Source: Glandiceps talaboti (Eukaryota; Hemichordata; Enteropneusta; Spengelidae). From it: DNA of 64,000 bases. The notes under the pieces were generated by a model. It made no database searches, was not told the DNA's origin, and worked only from the letters and a program-made list of their open reading frames with translations. The stretch lies in NCBI RefSeq assembly GCF_964340395.1, contig NC_135569.1:18696457-18760456 (forward strand), in the 5' to 3' direction. This document shows, one piece after another, positions 58,263 to 64,000 of this stretch; position 1 is the first letter of the stretch, and each line of letters begins with the position of its first letter. The position numbers and the translations under genes are program-made.

Positions 58263-59757
58263 CAGGGCTCGAAATTCGCGGTAGTCCCGCGTCCACAGAC
58301 TACCAATGTTTGTCTCTGGGCTACCAAATTATGTGAGTGGTAGCCCAATTGGGCTACTAAGTTTTGAATGAAACTGTGACACCCTGACTCCGACACCTTC
58401 CCGGGCCGGGGGCCTCCGAGGTCGCAGTCCTGTGGGACGTGTTCTCGCCAAAATTAGCGTCAAAATCTGTGCGTCTTTTCCAAATTTACATCCACACTAC
58501 ATGATGTATATCAAATGTACACGAAATACATGTACACTGTACACGTCATTCTTCCGTTCATCGTATACACAGCTTGTACTTCAAAAATGTCACAACAAAA
58601 CATTTATATGCAACAATATTCTGTATAGCGATTTAATGTTATCTTTCTGTACTTTCAATTTCCCATGGTAATCACTCTTTGGAAATCTGCTCTCCGGCCC
58701 GGGCCCTTCCGATTCTTCTCGGAGTCGGAGTACAGTACACTCTCGGTACAGCACTGCTGCAGTAACTAAATTCCATAACATTAATGACAGCTTTAACTTT
58801 CAACTTGACAGAGACACGGTTGTAATGGTGTTTGATAAAATGTTATGCTGATGAGAACTGTTAACTTGGTATACACCTACAGATTCGTTTATTCTTGAAC
58901 GATGCCTAAAACATTCCGTGTGTAAACCACGCTCACGCAACCCCTGAGAGCATGCAGTGGTGAATGGTAAATTCACGTAATGCATTCGATCTAGTAGTAG
59001 TAGCAAAGCTCAAAAGAAAGTTGAAGTTTTAGTGAGAATGAAATGGTGACATGATGATTTGAATTTATCTGAGTGGAGTTTTCAGCATGGACCGTCTGCT
59101 GATGTGGTCTTAGACTCTGTTTGATTATCTCTTCGCCCATGAATGGAAGGGGCTTTGCCGTAATGGCCATCATGTATGAATACAAATCCTGTCTAACCCG
59201 TCTGTTAATAAGTAACCAATCACGTGGATAGATAATGATAACAGCACATAGTTTCTAAACTACCCAAGACGTAGTCTCCACATCAGGAAATGGCCATGGG
59301 GCTTATGAAACTGTTTATACGTTTTCCATACGTTGAATCATATTCAAATTTTACAGGTCTCACTGCACCAAGAGATTTAGATAATAGTTACAAGTACGAA
59401 CTGCGACTACATGAATTTTCTTCATTGCGATGCGATGATAACCGTACGTTGTAACAGTAAGCCTCATACGGTCCCTCTTTATGACACGCCCCCAGAGACG
59501 CATACATGTACATGCAAAAAATTGCATCCCCAATGTCAAATATGGCATGAAATACACACAAATAACGTGTTAACGTGACTCTTAAGTTATTCAATCAATC
59601 ATCGAATTCAATACATCATATAGTTACATATATACACAGACACCATTAATTTAGGAATGCATGCATATGGGCTACCAGTCATTGCTCTCGGGCTACCAAA
59701 TTTAAAAGATGGTAGCCCACCTGGGCTACCAAGAAAAAAAACGAATTTCGAGCCCTG
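58263..59757. mobile_element. hAT-like element with CAGGGCTCGAAATTCG ends
   Basis: CAGGGCTCGAAATTCG at the left and CGAATTTCGAGCCCTG at the right. Just inside both ends are GGGCTACCAAATT and GGTAGCCCA...GGGCTAC blocks in inverted orientation. CAGGG-type ends are common in hAT elements, but the flanking 8-mers do not match, so the target duplication is lost or the assignment is wrong. No transposase ORF. Confidence 0.7.
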
Positions 59758-60640
59758 TCTAATAAATAATGATTGTCCCCTTATAGTTTTAACAACAACC
59801 ACACTCAATGATTACTTGACCCCATACTGCCCACACACATTGCACAAGTGGCTAAACGTCACACACAGGTATGCAAAATATACAACATAAATTGTTCCAT
59901 TACACATATTTATACCCCCAATCATACATATACTTCACAAGTGCAAAAAACATACATTTTTCTGAACACCAGTCGTTCAGGTGCAAACGTCCATGCCTTC
60001 ACATCGAAAATGCCATGTTATGTTATTGTTCCGAGTATAGAATTGGAGCTCACAATCTGGTGCAAATGATGGCAACAATGTTACATTTGTATGACGTAAA
60101 GGATCGCGCGGAAACAAAATTTAAACACGAGGAGGGTGAATGGAACAGACACGGTTATTTCGTGTCCATTTCCATGGTGACCCCCATACGCGTTCCGAGA
60201 CAGCGGGATCACATACAATCGGCTCTGTAAGACGAACGCATCAAGTTATACCTTACCCAATCACATAGAAATTTAGTTTATTGTATTGGTATTACTATTT
60301 GGTATGTTTTTGTTTCGTGATAATTGAAAATATTTATGAAAAAGGCATTAATATTGTGTATTGTACGCTACTGATCGCAGTGCGATCATTCTCGCGCCCA
60401 TGCTATCAAATGTGCACGTTGAACTATACATACCATGTTTCGCAATTTCTGTCGTCTTATTTAACAATCTAGACAATAAAACATATTCATGGTCATTTTG
60501 ACAGTAATTATGTAAGATAAATATACTCACCAAGATGAAAACAAATCCTAAAACGCTTAGTAAACGAGATGACGAGTTGGCGGCAGTCAACCAGAAGACA
60601 CTTCTTATCTTGAGGGCGTGCTATACATTCGCATCGTAAC
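59758..60640. other. Right-hand part of the insertion, unassigned
   Basis: An open plus-strand stretch (about 60060-60230) reads MATMLHLYDVKDRAETKFKH and EWNRHGYFVSISMV; I do not recognise it. On the minus strand a good splice donor (CATCTTG|GTGAGTA, 60530) follows an open but ATG-less stretch and could be a noncoding first exon for the DUF4806-type gene. Confidence 0.35.
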
Positions 60641-60645
60641 AATCA

Positions 60646-61158
60646 CGTGATCACCCAGTCGACAGCGCAGGTTATAGCTCCATGATATGGTTGAGCTGAC
60701 GGTGGCATTCGGCAAGTTAAAACGATTGTTTTAGTCGTTATTCTTGTGAAATAAAGCCTCATTGATGCTTCCCAAGTACGGCAAGTATTGAAAAATGACA
60801 ACACAACGCATTTTATATGCTTTCAATTATCAACGTCATGCATGTGCCGACGTCGGGAAAACGTTGACACACCGACCCAATATTCACACATTCATATCGT
60901 GACAATCACGTGAGCACCAAGTCGCAGGGTATGTTGCATGGTTGAGCCAACATTGGCCCGACGGTGGCATTCGGCAAGTTAACACGGTTGTTTTAGTCGT
61001 TATTCTTGTGAAATAAAGCCTCACTGGTGCTTCCCAACTACGGCAAGTATTGAAAAATGACAACACAACACATTTTATATGCTTTCAATTATCAACGTCA
61101 TGCATGTGCCGACCTTCTGCCGACGTCGGGAAAACGTTGACACACCGACCCAATTTTG
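60646..61158. repeat. Subterminal direct duplication of about 255 bp with CCGACGTCGG palindromes
   Basis: Two diverged copies beginning ACAATCACGTGA and containing GGTGGCATTCGGCAAGTTAA, TTGTGAAATAAAGCCTCA and TATCAACGTCATGCATGTGC. Each ends in GCCGACGTCGGGAAAACGTT. It forms the right subterminal region of the insertion. Confidence 0.85.
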
Positions 61159-61192
61159 CCGACGTCGGGCCGTCAGTGTGGTGTTATCTGGG

Positions 61193-62700
61193 TAGCTACT
61201 ACATACTGGCTTTATATTCATAGCACTAAATACTACTATATACTGGCTTTGTATTCATAGCACTATATACTACTACATACTGGCTTTATATTCATAGCAC
61301 TACATACTACTACATACTGGCTTTGTATTCATATCACTACATACTACTACATACTGGCTTTGTATTCATAGCACTACATACTACTAGCTACTACATACTG
61401 GCTTTGTATTCATAGCACTATTTACTAATACATACTGGCTTTGTATTCATAGCACTATATACTACTACATACTGGCTTTATATTCATAGCACTACATACT
61501 ACTACATACTGGCTTTGTATTCATAGCACTATATACTACTACATACTGGCTTTGTATTCATAGCACTACATACTACTACATACTGGCTTTGTATTCATAG
61601 CACTACATACTACTACATACTAGCTTTGTATTCATAGCACTATATACTACTACATACTGGCTTTATATTCATAGCACTACATACTACTACATACTGGCTT
61701 TGTATTCATAGCACTACATACTACTACATACTGGCTTTGTATTCATAGCACTATATACTACTACATACTGGCTTTATATTCATAGCACTATATACTACTA
61801 CATACTGGCTTTATATTCATAGCACTACATACTACTACATACTGGCTTTGTATTCATAGCACTACATACTACTACATACTGGCTTTGTATTCATAGCACT
61901 ATATACTACTACATACTGGCTTTATATTCATAGCACTATATACTACTACATACTGGCTTTATATTCATAGCACTACATACTACTACATACTGGCTTTGTA
62001 TTCATAGCACTACATACTACTACATACTGGCTTTGTATTCATATCACTACATACTACTACATACTGGCTTTATATTCATAGCACTATATACTACTACACA
62101 CTGGCTTTATATTCATAGCACTACATACTACTACATACTGGCTTTGTATTCATAGCACTACATACTACTACATACTGGCTTTGTATTCATAGTACTACAT
62201 ACTAGTACATACTGGCTTTGTATTCATAGTACTACATACTACTACATACTGGCTTTGTATTCATAGTACTACATACTACTACATACTGGCTTTGTATACT
62301 ATTCATAGCACTACATACTACTACATACTGGCTTTGTATTCATAGCACTACATACTACTACATACTGGCTTTGTATTCATAGCACTACATACTACTACAT
62401 ACTGGCTTTGTATTCATAGCACTACATACTACTACATACTGGCTTTGTATTCATAGCACTACATACTACTACATACTGGCTTTGTATTCATAGCACTACA
62501 TACTACTACATACTGGCTTTGTATTCATAGCACTACATACTACTACATACTGGCTTTGTATTCATAGCACTACATACTACTACATACTGGCTTTGTATTC
62601 ATAGCACTACATACTACTACATACTGGCTTTGTATTCATAGCACTACATACTACTACATACTGGCTTTGTATTCATAGCACTACATAATACTACATACTG
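61193..62700. repeat. 37-bp satellite, right half, about 41 copies
   Basis: Same unit as 45807-47342. It begins with TAGCTACTACATACTGGC next to the insertion and becomes more uniform toward 62700. The rare TACTACTAGCTACTACA and CACTATTTACTAATAC variants recur at about 61385-61435. Confidence 0.97.
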
Positions 62701-63089
62701 ATTTGAAATTGATTGTGCTGTGTGCAACAATTTTAAATTTACCAATTTAGTTAGAAGGGGGACGTGGGGAAGGGGTTCTGAGGCCTTACTAAAAGAATTA
62801 TTTTTTTTTACCTACTGATCTCACCCCTAATTAATGTGTTGATTTATCATACATGTACAAACTATTGAACTGTTACTTGGCATAGCTATAGTATGAAATA
62901 TGTCTTATAAAAAATTACTTTTCTGTGTTTGTGTTTCACATCTTCTCTGCTACCTGTGACCATCACCAAGTTTAATACATATTACCAGTCTACATGTGAA
63001 ACTCCCCTTTGTCTTGCTATTGTTTAGAAATATAAATATAAACTGCAGCTAATTTCAACCAACTCAACTCCTTCCAAACTAACTCCTTC

Positions 63090-63440
63090 CAGTTTCGACT
63101 TTTCACAGATGGCACAAACTTAACAGCCAATGTTGAAAAAACTAATTACATGGTCATTAAAACACCCCATAATCCTGTGAATGTAGAGGGCAGTCTGGGA
63201 ATCGATGGAAGTGAATTGAACAACGTCTCCTTGACAACATATCTTAGAGTTTCTCTTGACATCAATTTTAACTGGGAGTCCCACAGCCAAAAAAGTTGTC
63301 AAATCTATTGTCCCAAAGGTCGGACTTATCTCACTATTCCGACACTTTATTCCAAAATCTATTCTTCTGTATGTTTATTTGTCAATGTCAGGGTCACAGA
63401 CTAGACTAGTTCAGATCAAACTATTTCTGTGGCCCTAACC
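63090..63440 (+). pseudogene. LINE reverse transcriptase C-terminal remnant
   Basis: Reads LFTDGTNLTANVEKTNYMVI, then LGIDGSELNNVSLTTYLRVS and LDINFNWESHSQK, the region after the FADD motif in CR1/L2-type LINEs (F.DDTNL, KTNYM, YLGV.LD..L.W..H). Near 63290 the frame shifts and the match continues as SIVPKVGLISLFRHFIPKSI. Dead fragment. Confidence 0.7.
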
Positions 63441-64000
63441 AGATATATTATCCTGTCAACCTCCTTTCTGAAATGTAAGTAAAAATATTCTTCTGGTTTT
63501 GTATCTGGTGAATAAACAATTCAATTCAATTATAGATGTTTGTTACTGTGTGCCCATATCTCTGTTTGATATTGATTTGGGATTACAGTGTCAGATGTTG
63601 ATATCGATCCTCTGTTACCTTTCTTATCAATGCCAGAATGTGTCAATATAAAATGGAAACGGAGTCCCAGTCAATGTTATGCTTGTATAGTATTGAGTGT
63701 TTATAGCTAAAGGAATATCACATACACTATTGTGTGAGTGTAACATGATTATTAAAGTGGCACAGGCTGAGTATCATATATGTCTGTAAACGTGAAAATA
63801 CTTACAAAACCTTCAATTTACTTAATATTCTAGTATAATGTTAATGTTGATGTATACCTTCTATGACATCACAAGTTTTGTTCTGATATTCTTAGAACTG
63901 TTGATTACATATAATATGGAGTTCCTGTACATAATAAATTATGTCATCAGATCATTTATAAGTTATTACCAGGTTTTAGTTCAGTCAATTGCAACTAATC
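63441..64000. other. Window end, unassigned
   Basis: AT-rich sequence; I see no conserved coding exon or repeat array. A few lines (GGCACAGGCTGAGTATCATA) resemble the sequence near 41458 (GGGACACAAGCTGAGTTTAT), so part may be another dispersed repeat. Confidence 0.4.

Larger units (their letters stand above)
47343..61192. mobile_element. 13.85-kb insertion with inverted ends and TA target duplication
   Basis: The left end is TA|CCCAGATAGCACAC and the right end GTGTGGTGTTATCTGGG|TA, inverted copies over about 12 bases. Both outside flanks are the same 37-bp satellite. Joining them at one TA gives ACTACTAGCTACTACATACT, a variant that exists intact in both flanks (about 46996 and 61388), so the empty site is known. 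Next to the left end are many GTTGGCCCAACG palindromes (47360-47640); next to the right end are CCGACGTCGG-type palindromes within a duplicated block of about 255 bp (60646-61158). The body carries a DUF4806-type gene and nested elements. I find no transposase, so it is probably non-autonomous or decayed. Confidence 0.8.

Noticed and set aside
59871-60230. 119-residue plus-strand ORF near the right end of the insertion
   Set aside because: Considered as a transposase piece, but there is no catalytic motif and no family resemblance.
60348-60590. Minus-strand ORF considered as the coding first exon of the DUF4806-type gene
   Set aside because: Its apparent start codon is TTG, not ATG. The splice donor at 60530 is good, but without transcripts it can only be a noncoding candidate.

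Overview
This is eukaryotic, animal DNA: AT-rich, intron-rich, gene-sparse, and full of microsatellites, minisatellites and decayed transposons. Spliced genes with vertebrate orthologues (XXYLT1, MIIP), CR1/Rex1-like and RTE-like LINE pieces, tRNA-type SINEs, many foldback elements and very frequent TACATGTA-type palindromes suggest a marine invertebrate. I cannot resolve the phylum; a non-vertebrate deuterostome or a lophotrochozoan both fit.

Layout. (1) 758-4677 (+): a complete four-exon cytochrome P450 of the CYP2 clan, 496 residues. (2) 4678-11604: intergenic DNA with a tRNA-derived SINE, a decayed second SINE, a foldback element and simple repeats. (3) 11605-27866 (-): XXYLT1, the xylosyltransferase that extends O-glucose glycans on Notch-type EGF repeats. 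It has two coding exons and a 14.2-kb intron that holds a 35-bp minisatellite, a LINE interrupted by a MITE, two TA-bounded repeat elements, a RecQ-like helicase pseudogene and two further minisatellites. Its luminal stem is expanded by about 280 glutamine-rich residues. (4) 27867-28845: short head-to-head gap, probably a shared promoter. (5) 28846-40482 (+): MIIP in seven coding exons, 500 residues, with a 3.9-kb array of a 40-bp unit and a 48-bp array in one intron. (6) 40483-45806: repeat-derived DNA, including an inverted-ended element and an RTE-like LINE 3' end. (7) 45807-62700: one 37-bp satellite array split by a 13.85-kb insertion (47343-61192) with inverted ends and a TA target duplication. 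The insertion carries a spliced DUF4806-type gene on the minus strand and several nested foldback elements. (8) 62700-64000: LINE reverse-transcriptase remnant and unassigned sequence.

The P450, XXYLT1 and MIIP have no evident shared pathway; only XXYLT1 and MIIP are arranged so that they could share regulation. The most unusual object is the 13.85-kb insertion: its empty site can be read from satellite variants on both sides, and I see no transposase in it.
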